Assembly: GCA_958496175.1 (NCBI GenBank) | Contig: OY292275.1 | Location: 53,025,701-53,089,700, forward strand | Direction of reading: 5' to 3' | Length of the DNA: 64,000 nt | DNA from: Sisyra terminalis | Taxonomy: Eukaryota > Arthropoda > Insecta > Neuroptera > Sisyridae | Shown here: piece by piece, positions 27,501 through 33,421 of the stretch | Layout: every line of letters starts with the position of its first letter | Position numbering within the stretch: position 1 is the first letter of the stretch | Translations under genes and position numbers: made by a program | Notes under the pieces: generated by a model | What the model was told of the DNA's origin: nothing | The model's database searches: none | Seen by the model: only the letters and a program-made list of their open reading frames with translations

Positions 27501-29541
27501 CCATGTCATCTAAGCGGAAGGTACATTGGCTGTATTAATGGTTATGCACGATTGTAGCACTAAGGTCAGGTCCTTGCCTTCTGACTGTTGTATTTATGTG
27601 TTTGAAAGTTTTAAAAATTCACAAAATTCTGTGTTTTGTGTGTTGTTAAAGCTTCTAATTGTTATTCTCAAAGTTTATGACTAATATGTTTTGCTTTTTT
27701 AGCTTATCAGGTTGTCCTCGAACAGACCGAACGCAAATACAAGCTCATTCGCAAGAGCTCAAATGCCCAACTCCCGGTTGCGATGGTTCAGGCCATGTAA
27801 CCGGAAATTATTCCTCTCATAGAAGTCTTTCCGGTTGTCCGAGAGCTAACAAACCAAAGAGTAAACCAAGAGATGGCCAAGATTCGGAACCTTTGAGGTA
27901 TTAAGATTAATCCATTTTAACTTATACATTATTAACTATCTATCAAATTAGGTGTCCGATTCCTGGTTGTGATGGATCAGGACATGCTACAGGAAAATTC
28001 CTATCGCATCGAAGGTTTGTGTGCAATATATATTTGTAATTTGTCTTTACGTAGTATAAAACTGATATTTGTCTAGTGCTTCGGGATGCCCGATCGCGAA
28101 TAGAAATAAAATGCGAGTGTTGGAAAGTGGAGGCACCGTTGAACAACATAAAGCCGCGGTAGCTGCAGCGACGGCGATGAAATTCGAAGGAGTCAATTGT
28201 CCGACGCCCGGCTGCGACGGAACCGGACATGTAAATGGGTCGTTTTTAACTCACCGTTCCCTATCTGGTTGTCCGGTAGCCGGACAAACCATTAAAAAAA
28301 CTAAATATCCCGATGAAATGTCCTTCTATCCCAAAAGTTATACAGGTGGGTATTTGTCATAAAATAAAATAGAAGGGAAAGTTAGATGTTTGTGCCAATA
28401 TATGTTGAGTGCTTAATTAAATTTCTTTATTTCGTTCTGGGTAATGATCAGCTCCTTTCCTGTCTATGAACTTTGAGGAAAACTTTTACAATTACTATTG
28501 AAGGTAAGGAGACTGAAAAGTTTGTTTTAAATGGAATCAGCACCTCAATATGTGTTCACAATGTTTGTTGAATATACGTTGTTATTATATAAGAAGATTA
28601 AAGTAAAATTGAAATTGAAATAAACTGTTGGCACAGGCAACTAGCGAACTTTCAAATTGTTTTAAACTCGATAATAACAGTTGAATAGTTGAGAATATCT
28701 TCTAATTGTAATATTCTCTACATCTGAATTATTTTAGTTCAGTGAATTTTAATCAATAATTCCATAGAGTCACTAGAATATCAGTAATACTAAAATGGAA
28801 ACATAACCATTTTTTTTGAGCTTTTTATTGACATTGAATTTATTAACTTAATGTAAATCACTAACAAGTAATTATTAATAACTTTAAAAGAAATATTTAA
28901 AACAAAACATTTGTTAGCACATGCGCACAAACGTATAATATTAGAAATAGCGGCGATTCAAAATGTCGGTGGTCTGTTTCTAATATTATAAATTGGTTGT
29001 GATTTTGAAAATGATTAATTTGTGGATAACACTTGTCGACAGGTTTGGACAGCAGCGGGAACACAAATCCAGGAGGCGAAGATTTACTGACTTTGGAAGC
29101 AGAAATTACGGAACTTCAACGAGAGAACGCTCGAGTGGAGTCCCAGATGATGCGGCTTAAGTCAGACATCAACGCAATGGAATCACACCTGAACCACGGA
29201 GAAAAGGTAAAAAAACGCGTTAACTACAAATTGCATGCAACATGCGTTTGAATGTTGCATACTGTACTTAGGAGACACAAGTTCTGTCACAACGCAACAA
29301 CAACCTAAACGAGTACTACGAGAGTCTTCGGAACAACGTGATCACCCTGTTGGAGCACGTACGACTACCAGGTGGAGGCGCCGCCCCGGAGAAGATCGGC
29401 CACGAAAATTTCGACAGCTACCTCAGCAAACTGCAGACATTATGCACTCCGGACGGATACTGCACCGATGAAAATCGCCCACTCTACGAAACAGTCAAAT
29501 CTGCTCTCCAAGATTTCACCGTTCTACCCACGCCGATTTAA
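2..29541 (+). CDS. Myt1: MYT1/MYT1L/ST18-family CCHHC zinc-finger transcription factor, 3' 15 exons (gene-level entry)
   Basis: Fifteen exons join in one frame: 2-566, 11176-11248, 11306-11346, 12002-12214, 12366-13431, 13489-13675, 13740-13882, 17432-17565, 23439-23703, 27148-27249, 27703-27897, 27952-28014, 28077-28345, 29043-29206, 29272-29541. They total 3,750 bases, 1,249 residues plus TAA. Six fingers fit C-X4-C-X4-H-X7-H-X5-C, most reading CPTPGC...HRSLSGCP, at residues of about 193-217, 237-261, 910-934, 951-975, 996-1020 and 1057-1081 of this partial protein. A leucine-rich coiled coil and a conserved C-terminal domain follow. Six fingers in a 2+4 layout ahead of a coiled coil is the MYT1L/ST18 plan. 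Family members are nuclear DNA-binding regulators of neural and secretory-cell fate that recruit repressor complexes. The start codon lies upstream of the window. The symbol refers to this family, not to the Drosophila Myt1 kinase. Every splice junction was inferred by eye from GT/AG sites and phase. Confidence 0.93.
1430..3052. repeat. Diverged tandem array, about five units of 311-367 bp
   Basis: A block beginning AAATGATCCAAGGTTTTCC recurs at about 1467, 1819, 2131, 2498 and 2809, giving spacings of 352, 312, 367 and 311. Each unit then carries the same ordered landmarks: GAATTAAAAATGTACTT, a GATAGAAATCG-type block, AAAAATGAGCTTTTAAC, TAGTTTGCCTAT and CATGCAAAACAGTTGAA. Units differ by many substitutions and by an internal duplication around 2280-2345. 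No coding potential is seen. It looks like an old intronic minisatellite unrelated to the 339-bp satellite further right. Confidence 0.8.
3220..3730. promoter_or_regulatory. Less AT-rich intronic island with E-boxes and a palindrome (candidate regulatory region)
   Basis: This stretch is visibly richer in G+C than the surrounding intron. It carries two CAGCTG E-boxes (3321-3326 and 3457-3462, the second within the palindrome CCACAGCTGTG-type context), an 18-bp perfect palindrome at 3570-3587 (CGAAAGCTCGAGCTTTCG) and a TATA-like run just before it. That makes it a candidate enhancer or internal promoter. The assignment is inference from base composition and motifs only; no transcript start is demonstrable. 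Confidence 0.3.
4534..4561 (+). ncRNA. Hammerhead-like core motif (copy a)
   Basis: CTGATGA (4534-4540), A, GTTACG-ATA-CGTAAC hairpin (4542-4556), then GAAAC (4557-4561). This matches the conserved hammerhead core CUGANGA-stem II-GAAA. No convincing stems I and III or cleavage triplet were found around it, so activity is not supported. Confidence 0.4.
4889..5135. mobile_element. MITE, copy 1 (about 247 bp, terminal inverted repeats of about 37 bp)
   Basis: The left end begins CGTTTATTTTGAAAGTGAGT and the right end is its near reverse complement, ending ACTTTCAAAATAAACG. The inner parts of the repeats pair through GTCCATTTCAAG / CTTGAAATGGAC. A second copy with the same ends and interior occurs at 20045-20290, which proves it is a dispersed family. 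It has no open frame. No clear target-site duplication was identified, so the superfamily is not assigned. Confidence 0.82.
5419..5449 (-). ncRNA. Hammerhead-like core motif (copy f)
   Basis: Read on the minus strand: CTGAAGA (5449-5443), A, stem GTTGG / CCAAC closing a nine-base loop, then GAAA (5422-5419). The CTGANGA consensus is satisfied with N=A. Stem II differs from the other copies but pairs perfectly. Confidence 0.35.
6690..6716. other. Perfect 12-bp hairpin with 3-base loop
   Basis: CACCTCTGGAAA (6690-6701), loop TGC, then TTTCCAGAGGTG (6705-6716). It stands alone in AT-rich intron with no U-tract terminator context. It may be part of an unrecognised element. Confidence 0.6.
6905..6932 (-). 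ncRNA. Hammerhead-like core motif (copy b)
   Basis: On the minus strand: CTGATGA (6932-6926), A, a stem built from GGTCT / AGACC, then GAAA (6908-6905) followed by C. It is intact relative to its partner in the opposite arm at 7106, where the G of GAAA has become A. Confidence 0.4.
7106..7134 (+). ncRNA. Hammerhead-like core motif, mutated (copy c)
   Basis: CTGATGA (7106-7112), A, GGTCT...AGACC stem, then AAAAC (7130-7134) instead of GAAAC. The substituted G corresponds to the catalytically essential G12 in hammerheads, so this copy would be inactive even if the family were once functional. Confidence 0.35.
8960..9470. repeat. Local direct duplication, offset about 292 bp
   Basis: CTTTCCCAAATTCGATTG is at about 8969 and again at about 9259, both followed by ATTTTTCCGGAAATCTTA. 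The downstream landmarks AACCGATTTTATCCAAT and GGAAAATTTGGGAAAATC also recur at the same offset. The copies differ by substitutions and small indels. No coding content is seen. Confidence 0.7.
9865..9891 (-). ncRNA. Hammerhead-like core motif (copy d)
   Basis: On the minus strand: CTGAGGA, A, GATTGC-TTG-GCAATC hairpin, GAAA. It is the mirror partner of the copy at 10140-10166, with a perfect six-base-pair stem. Confidence 0.4.
10140..10166 (+). ncRNA. Hammerhead-like core motif (copy e)
   Basis: CTGAGGA (10140-10146), A, GATTGC-TTG-GCAATC (10148-10162), GAAA (10163-10166). Downstream, ACGTAT / ATACGT can form a hairpin, followed directly by a GTC-like triplet (ATACGTC). That resembles stem III plus a cleavage triplet, but the register is off by about two bases and stem I is not evident. 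Confidence 0.42.
11176..11248 (+). CDS. Myt1: MYT1-family exon: finger 1, N-terminal part
   Basis: Encodes [16 protein letters not shown]...SHHR plus two bases of the next Ser codon. Acceptor TTTCAG and donor AG|GTAAGT are both consensus, phase 1 in and phase 2 out. The finger's last Cys is supplied by the next exon, 57 bp downstream. Confidence 0.92.
11306..11346 (+). CDS. Myt1: MYT1-family micro-exon: end of finger 1
   Basis: A 41-base exon completing finger 1 (S-LSGCP) and adding RKDKVTPE. It leaves in phase 1 at AAA|GTAAGT. Joining directly to 12002 gives PEILAMHE before finger 2, a linker I recall from MYT1-family proteins, which supports this splice. Confidence 0.9.
12002..12214 (+). 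CDS. Myt1: MYT1-family exon: finger 2 (unsplit)
   Basis: Encodes LAMHETILK, then [12 protein letters not shown]...[27 protein letters not shown] and a Ser/Pro-rich tail. The donor G|GTGAGT is phase 1. The finger lies wholly within one exon, unlike fingers 1, 3 and 5. The finger-2 [11 protein letters not shown] signature is typical of the second finger in this family. Confidence 0.93.
12366..13431 (+). CDS. Myt1: MYT1-family long low-complexity exon
   Basis: A 1,066-base exon, open throughout in phase, between a 151-bp upstream and a 57-bp downstream intron. The peptide is Ser/Pro/Gln/His/Tyr-rich, with a His-Pro cluster ([10 protein letters not shown]...) and a QQ-rich tail, as expected for a disordered linker between the two finger clusters. 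The donor AAG|GTTTAA is weak. Ignoring it would add seven residues and a stop, so intron retention would truncate the protein before fingers 3-6. Confidence 0.85.
13489..13675 (+). CDS. Myt1: MYT1-family exon with VMDLS motif
   Basis: Continues in frame ([16 protein letters not shown]...), has an Ala/Gln-rich segment and a GTVMDLST motif, and ends phase 0 at CAA|GTAAGT. VMDLS resembles the PxDLS CtBP-binding motif but lacks the Pro, so co-repressor binding is only suggested. Confidence 0.87.
13740..13882 (+). CDS. Myt1: MYT1-family exon with SPQ repeats and TLDLS motif
   Basis: Starts after a CAAAG acceptor in phase 0 and encodes a Gly/Ser/Pro/Gln-rich stretch with repeated SPQ and a [11 protein letters not shown] motif. 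It leaves in phase 2 at CAG|GTAATT. The upstream intron is 64 bp. A second DLS motif so close to the first suggests a paired co-repressor docking region (inference). Confidence 0.87.
13883..17431 (+). other. Intron (3.5 kb), AT-rich, mostly featureless
   Basis: Donor at 13883 and acceptor TTTCAG at 17426-17431. It contains one simple tandem repeat at 16045-16112. Bases 14040-14290 are slightly richer in CG-containing words, but I could not identify an element. No gene was seen; the short open frames look like chance. Confidence 0.6.
16045..16112. repeat. ATTAAC-type minisatellite
   Basis: About seven imperfect 9-10-base units of the form CTTATTAA / CATTAACAC / CTCATTAA run head to tail. This is an intronic simple repeat with no coding role. 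Confidence 0.75.
17432..17565 (+). CDS. Myt1: MYT1-family exon ([16 protein letters not shown])
   Basis: Phase 2 in, phase 1 out at AGCG|GTAAGT. It encodes a Pro/Gly/Ser-rich segment and a [14 protein letters not shown] stretch that I associate with the MYT1 central domain between finger clusters. It is isolated by a 3.5-kb intron upstream and a 5.9-kb intron downstream. Confidence 0.87.
19930..19990 (+). repeat. Possible SINE tail with B-box-like sequence
   Basis: GGGAATTGAAACCGGTCTTAG followed by AATTTTTTTTTT resembles a tRNA B box followed by the CTTAGTAAT-poly(T) tail seen at 36045-36075. The A-box half is not visible, so this is only a weak suggestion of a truncated tRNA-derived element. 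Confidence 0.25.
20045..20290. mobile_element. MITE, copy 2
   Basis: Same ends and interior as 4889-5135, with few substitutions and one small indel near 20110. The terminal repeats (GTTTATTTTGAAAGTG and its complement) are intact. The copies lie in different introns of the same gene, in the same orientation. Confidence 0.82.
20617..20896. mobile_element. hAT-type MITE (280 bp) with 8-bp target duplication
   Basis: The left end CAGGGGTAGGCAAAC and right end GTTTGCACACCTCTG are inverted repeats of the typical hAT form. Flanks GTTTAGAC (20609-20616) and GTTTAGAT (20897-20904) match at 7 of 8 bases, as expected for the 8-bp hAT duplication. No transposase is encoded. Confidence 0.85.
21156..21446 (-). 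pseudogene. Non-LTR retrotransposon reverse-transcriptase fragment
   Basis: The minus-strand frame contains [18 protein letters not shown] followed by GVPKGSVLG. This corresponds to the conserved LINE reverse-transcriptase segment that ends in GVPQGSVLGP, where the catalytic FADD-type block should follow. It is lost here: the frame runs on into unrelated sequence (LWRRLPDS...). It is a dead 5'- and 3'-truncated remnant of about 290 bp in a host intron, antisense to the host gene. The clade (Jockey-like or similar) cannot be fixed from so little. Confidence 0.7.
22000..22198. mobile_element. Small hAT-like MITE (199 bp)
   Basis: The left end CAGTGCTTCTCAAACTGG and right end AAAAAGTTTGAGAAATACGG are imperfect inverted repeats of a common hAT terminal form. 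Flanks GTTTAGGG and GCTTAGGA match at 6 of 8 positions, consistent with an aged target duplication. Confidence 0.65.
22312..22548. mobile_element. Inverted-repeat fragment with GGCCGGATTTA-type ends
   Basis: ACCGGATTAGAGG near 22313 faces CTTAAATCCGGCCCTGCC near 22533-22550. Both are followed inward by CCTCGGGGC-type sequence in inverse orientation. It is a decayed MITE-like element; the superfamily was not assigned. Confidence 0.5.
23439..23703 (+). CDS. Myt1: MYT1-family exon, Tyr/Gly/Pro-rich
   Basis: In frame from phase 1 to phase 2 (AAG|GTACGT). It encodes [14 protein letters not shown]..., a Tyr-Pro/Gly-Ser low-complexity segment ending in [11 protein letters not shown]. It precedes the four-finger cluster. 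Reading through the donor adds only nine residues before a stop. Confidence 0.87.
23704..27147 (+). other. Intron (3.4 kb), very AT-rich
   Basis: No recognisable gene. On the minus strand, bases of about 24350-24064 read through roughly 86 codons without a stop (…[16 protein letters not shown]…) but with no start codon, so this may be a relic. Several poly-A/T tracts are present. The acceptor could be 27147 (used here) or the in-frame upstream CAG at 27106-27108. Confidence 0.55.
27148..27249 (+). CDS. Myt1: MYT1-family exon: finger 3, N-terminal part, GC donor
   Basis: Encodes [14 protein letters not shown], then [20 protein letters not shown] plus two bases of Ser. Met-Ser replaces the usual Pro-Gly between the first two Cys, while all metal ligands remain. 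The donor reads AG|GCAAGC, a GC-AG intron; the next GT sites break the phase. An alternative in-frame acceptor (CAG ending at 27108) would start the exon at 27109 and add 13 residues. Confidence 0.85.
27250..27702 (+). other. GC-AG intron (453 bp)
   Basis: Starts GCAAGC and ends TTTTTTAG. It separates finger 3 at the same codon where fingers 1 and 5 are split. No internal gene or element was seen. Confidence 0.75.
27703..27897 (+). CDS. Myt1: MYT1-family exon: end of finger 3 and whole finger 4
   Basis: Completes finger 3 ([21 protein letters not shown]), then encodes [26 protein letters not shown] intact and a Lys/Arg-rich linker ([14 protein letters not shown]). Phase 2 in and out. The short basic linker to finger 5 fits a tandem DNA-binding array. 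Confidence 0.94.
27952..28014 (+). CDS. Myt1: MYT1-family exon: finger 5, N-terminal part
   Basis: A 63-base exon flanked by 54- and 62-bp introns, encoding [14 protein letters not shown]...FLSHR and two bases of Ser. All visible ligands (C, C, H, H) are present. Confidence 0.92.
28077..28345 (+). CDS. Myt1: MYT1-family exon: end of finger 5 and whole finger 6
   Basis: Begins with the finger-5 end S-ASGCP, then an Ala-rich linker ([17 protein letters not shown]), then finger 6 [12 protein letters not shown]...THRSLSGCP and a Lys-rich tail. It leaves in phase 1 at CAG|GTGGGT. The Ala-rich inter-finger linker is longer than that between fingers 4 and 5. Confidence 0.93.
28346..29042 (+). other. 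Intron (697 bp)
   Basis: Donor GTGGGT, acceptor CGACAG. AT-rich, with no recognisable element. Confidence 0.7.
29043..29206 (+). CDS. Myt1: MYT1-family exon: coiled coil, first half
   Basis: Encodes [24 protein letters not shown] heptads with regularly spaced Leu/Ile/Met and charged positions, ending phase 0 at AAAAG|GTAAAA. It matches the start of the C-terminal MYT1 coiled coil (dimerisation region). Confidence 0.9.
29272..29541 (+). CDS. Myt1: MYT1-family last exon: coiled coil end and C-terminal MYT1 domain
   Basis: Continues the coiled coil ([19 protein letters not shown]), then gives the conserved [10 protein letters not shown] ... [14 protein letters not shown] segment and [16 protein letters not shown], ending in TAA at 29539-29541. 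The pattern of LP, NFD-Y and LYETVK matches the C-terminal tail of vertebrate MYT1 proteins, which fixes both family and stop codon. Confidence 0.94.
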   Translation, partial: ETQVLSQRNNNLNEYYESLRNNVITLLEHVRLPGGGAAPEKIGHENFDSYLSKLQTLCTPDGYCTDENRPLYETVKSALQDFTVLPTPI

Positions 29542-29593
29542 AATGCGAATTCTCCGCCCAATCTCACACCAAATCAGTATTCATTTCTGGGTA

Positions 29594-29599
29594 AATAAA
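29594..29599 (+). terminator. Polyadenylation signal AATAAA
   Basis: AATAAA lies 53 bases after the stop codon of the MYT1-family gene. The 3' UTR may be short; further AATAAA-like words occur downstream in AT-rich sequence. Confidence 0.5.
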
Positions 29600-30602
29600 C
29601 TAATCTTAAATGTAAGTTTTCATCATTGAAAAAAAATCAGTTCACTAATTTTGTATACACGTCGCATTACTCTGTATATAAAATGTAATATGGAGATGTT
29701 AAGGGTAAACTCATATTAGTCAAATGTAGTTTTAATAATTTATTGAATAACTATTACATTAATGTAAATACACTGAAATGACTAAAATGAAGAAATTATA
29801 CTAGTCAAAATTTTTAATATCAAATTTTATTCGTTATTATTTGTGATAAACAATGTATTGATTTAATAATTAAATAATGCCAAATTCTTCATTAACTGTG
29901 TACATTGAATGTAAATATTAATGATGTAATACAGGGATAATTATCACCTGCGTAAATGTTAAATATTTTATTAAGAACGCTTAAACGTTATTTATAAAAT
30001 AAGTGTAGTCCATCTGTGATTTAGTTTTTCATTTCTTTTTTTGTTATCCTTACGTTCTGATTGTTTTTATAATTAAACTAATTTATCCTAAACTTATCTT
30101 AATTTTTCAAATACAATGTAAAAAAAATTAAAGTTATCATCATAATTACTATTGTTATTTGTAAATTATTGACCCATTTAGATCACAACAAATATAATTT
30201 GATTTTTATACAATAATTAAAAGTATAGTAAACGGTTAAAATATTCTGTGAGTAGTTATTTCCATTCAAGACAGGATAATTCACTAGAGATGAGAATATT
30301 GGAAGCGAAATTGTCATAAATACGAGATCAAAATTATTCGAAACGCTCAAACTATTTACTTTTACTTAATACGTAATTGATTAAAAAGTTTTTAAGGAAA
30401 ATGATATGAATTTATGGTCTTTGATACATATATTAATTGCAGACGTATAATTGTTCAATGTTTTTCAAAATTCTTTTGGCGCATAAATTTGTATCTGTAA
30501 ATATGTTGTATTTCATTATAGATTATGACTCGGATGTATCATTCTTGTAAAAGAAATATGGAAAATAAACTACAAAATAAAGTGGTTCCCAATAATTTCA
30601 AT
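29600..30602. other. Intergenic region between convergent genes
   Basis: AT-rich, about 1 kb between the stop codons of the two genes. It presumably holds both 3' UTRs. No RNA gene or element was recognised. Confidence 0.6.
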
Positions 30603-30760
30603 TTAATTTTCAGCAGTCTCAGATAGGACGGTTTGTAAAATGTTCAAAATCACTTGAGCTGATGGACGTTTTTTATAATCCAGTTCGGTGCATGCATAAA
30701 ATATAGCTAAAATATCTCCATAATCGTCTGTCGATAAATCAGGTACTTCAGGACGTGTGC
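30603..30760 (-). CDS. PBK: PBK-like kinase exon 3 (C-lobe end, stop)
   Basis: Starts after TTTTAG and encodes GTRPEVPDLSTDDYGDILA..., the DYKKRPSAQVI block with the conserved kinase-subdomain XI Arg, and ends TAEN-TAA. Phase 1 joins the exon-2 Gly codon exactly. Confidence 0.92.
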
Positions 30761-33421
30761 CTAAAAGAAAAAAATTGTTTAAAAAAAAATTATTGTACTT
30801 GAAAATTGAACCCTCTTGAAAAACAGTTACCAACGAATTGTCTCAGTTCGTTTCTTATTGCTTGAAAATCATGTAATAATATGAAAAACTGTTCAATCGT
30901 TGATGAGTTTACTCAGAAAAATCATTGAGGGATTACTAAGGGGTAGCCACAAAATTCAGACAACTATAATAACCATTTACAAATAAAAACTTAAACAAGA
31001 GATATTGAAATAAGAACATGAGCGCTCAAAGGCTAATCCAAAAATGCCAGCATTGAATTTATGACTTCGGGCGAATTCCATACTTATTAGTTACTAAACT
31101 AAAAATTAAGCCTATTGGTGGCCGAGTGGTTAAGGTACTGCTCCAAAACTGGTAGGTCATGGGTTCGATCCTCGTGAGCAAATTTTCAATATTTCTCAAA
31201 AACGGATTTTATTTACCCTAGAATCGCTAAAGACCTTAGTAGTTATAAAGCGACGGTAAATAACAATTTGTTACAGACTATGAAGATAGAAGGTAAATTT
31301 ATACAACAGAATACAACTCATACTGGTTATAAAATGAAATAGAGACAGCATGGGGGAGCGCAGTCGATTTGTAAAAGTATAAAAAGCCTTAATTTTCTTC
31401 TCCAGTCCAGTGAACTATAAAGACGTTGAATTTCTAAGAACAAGCGAATTGAACGTTAAGTAGCTTCACGATATTTTTAATTATTTAACTAAACCATTGA
31501 TTAAATACGTTCGATTAACCCGATCGCTCTACGAAACTCAACGCCATACGAAAAATCAAACAATCTATTCAACGGACTTCTACCCTTTTTTTCTCTAAGT
31601 ATTGAATAAGAAATTGAACCTGAAGTAAATATATTAGTCTTATTGCGAAGCAAAGCTCTCAGATCAAAAAGAAGATCTCATAATGGCTATAAAATCGAGG
31701 ATCGTAAGTCCTTCCGATTAATCTATAGAAAAATCATCAAATTCATCCTTTTTATTTGAGTTTCTTGTGATTTTTAGGACGTTTTGAAAAGACATAAATG
31801 GGAAATTCTCATGTAATATCAAAATTCTAGTTCTTTCAATTTTTACAAAATCTAAGTGACCTAAGATGGTACTTTTTTTCTTTGAAAAGAATATTTCTTG
31901 GGATAATGATGTTGGTTATAATTTTTGAATCATATGAACATCTTTATAGAATAATAAATAAATAGTACCCTGAAAATCATTCCAGTTGGGTTCGATCCTT
32001 CTATCGAGTAAATTTTCAATATTTCTCGATAACGGATTTTATTAACTCTAGAGTCGCGAAAGACCTTAGTAGTTATAAAGCGACGGTAAATAACGATTAC
32101 AAAAAAAATCATTTTCTTACTATATCCCAAACTTGAAATTAGCAAATTTTTAACTTCTAAATCAAAAAATTTGTTTACGAATTTGACTAATCGATTAAAA
32201 ACACAATTGATTTACAAAAATCTTTTAAGTTTGGAATGAAAAGTACAGGACACATTTTCAAATATATATTTTTATGTGCTTCATAAAATAAAATCATTCC
32301 CTCCCACCTTTACTAACATTCAATATATGAACGTATCTATATAATCAATCATGAAGGCTCTCATCGATTTTTGATTGTTGACAATACAATCTATTATTTC
32401 ATATATTTAAAGCATCTTACACGTGTTAAAGTATCTATCCAAAAAAAAAACACTAGAAGTATTTCCCGTATTTACTATATCTAAATAATAATTGCACAGT
32501 AAAGTAGGTTGTCAGAGATTTTTGGTGGTAACTTTTTGTAACAAATATTACCGTAAACTTCAGTCATATCTGGAGGCTCTTGTAATTCACTTCCCGAAGA
32601 ATCAAAACTATCGGAAGAGAAAAACCCAGCGTGAGGTATGTTCAAAGTTAACATTTCCCAAATCACCAATCCAAGAGAAAATATATCGGCTTTACTGGTA
32701 ATAATTGGCGGTTCTTGCAGTACTTCTTTCGCTGACCAGCACGGTGTTCCATCATATTCGTTTTTCTTGGCTTTATCTATATCTAATTCACCGTTTTCAT
32801 TCAACGGTAAACATACTCCAAAATCACAAATTTTGCAAATTTCAAAGTCATTTTTTATGAGAATGTTATGTGATTTGATATCACAATGTAGAAGTTTGGC
32901 TTCAGTATGTAAATAGTTTAGACCATTACTGACATCATGAATCATTCGGAAAATATAAGATTTTTCAAAGGTGCCCTCATAGTTTTCATGTCGTTGTTCG
33001 ATGAGATCTCCAAGAGAAATTGTACAGTCCTCCATTAGTAAACACATTCGACCATCTTCCATTTTAGTCGTTGCCCGAAATCCAACAATATTTGGATGAT
33101 TTAGTTTTCGTAGAAATGAAGCTTCTACACGTAATCGTTTTTTAATTATGTTTACTTGTTTGTTGCTCTGTAATGCTTTATTCAAAGTTTTCACGGCCCA
33201 AGGTGAGTTGTTTGTATTGTTTGCTACTGCACGATTCATTCGAAATACGGTAATCCCTAAGTAAAATACAAAAAAGTTTATAAATACATTTTTGTCCTTC
33301 ACCTGTTCTTACCTGTTCCATATCCCAACTTCTCCATTAAAGGTGACGGTGGAATTTTTAACGAAGTTGAAACTTTGTTTAATAACTTAGATTTCACTGG
33401 AGTTTGAAAATTTGAATTCAT
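30603..33421 (-). CDS. PBK: PBK/TOPK-like mitotic serine/threonine kinase, complete (gene-level entry)
   Basis: Exons on the minus strand, 33421-33313, 33256-32552 and 30760-30603, join to 972 bases: 323 residues plus stop, almost the human TOPK length (322). The N-terminus (SNFQTPVKSKL...IPPSPLMEKLGYGTG) matches TOPK, including a TPVK Cdk1-type site at Thr7. Kinase landmarks are WAVK (Lys59), HCD-IKSHN at 160-167 replacing HRD, and CDFG at 180-183. The C-lobe reads ADIFSLGLVIWEMLTL and then GTRPEVP...KKRPSA. TOPK is a MAPKK-like mitotic kinase of dividing cells. Here the C-terminus is ETAEN, so the PDZ-binding ETDV of the human protein is absent. It is convergent with the MYT1-family gene. 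Junctions inferred by eye. Confidence 0.93.
31110..31280 (+). mobile_element. tRNA-derived SINE, copy with A and B boxes
   Basis: TGGCCGAGTGGTTAAGGT (A box of Leu/Ser-tRNA type, about 31119) and GGGTTCGATCCTCG (B box, about 31163) lie at tRNA spacing. The acceptor ends do not pair, so it is not a working tRNA. A non-tRNA body follows (AAATTTTCAATATTTCTC, then CCTTAGTAGTTATAAAGCGA), shared with the second copy. Antisense to the kinase gene. Confidence 0.8.
31984..32106 (+). mobile_element. tRNA-derived SINE, 5'-truncated copy
   Basis: Begins at the B box (TTGGGTTCGATCCTTC) and continues with the same body as 31160-31265, including ACCTTAGTAGTTATAAAGCG. Same orientation as the fuller copy about 0.8 kb away. 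The body is well conserved. Confidence 0.78.
32552..33256 (-). CDS. PBK: PBK-like kinase exon 2 (most of the kinase domain)
   Basis: A 705-base exon carrying Lys59, the catalytic loop and DFG. The donor is TACG|GTAATA. The glycine loop is poorly conserved (GYGTG-ITVFRM), as in TOPK, and the activation-segment end reads GTPCWSAKE rather than APE. Confidence 0.93.
33313..33421 (-). CDS. PBK: PBK-like kinase exon 1 (start)
   Basis: The ATG at 33421-33419 opens a peptide aligning to the TOPK N-terminus from its first residues, and no longer upstream in-frame homology is visible. The donor ACAG|GTAAGA is phase 1, followed by a 56-bp intron. Confidence 0.9.

Larger units (their letters stand above)
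30761..32551 (-). other. Kinase intron 2 (1.8 kb) with two SINE copies
   Basis: Contains a tRNA-derived SINE at 31110-31280 and a 5'-truncated relative at 31984-32106. The remainder is AT-rich without recognisable content. Confidence 0.75.

Noticed and set aside
31110..31190. Functional tRNA-Leu/Ser gene
   Set aside because: A and B boxes are present, but the acceptor stem does not pair, and the same body continues into a dispersed repeat. It is a SINE head.
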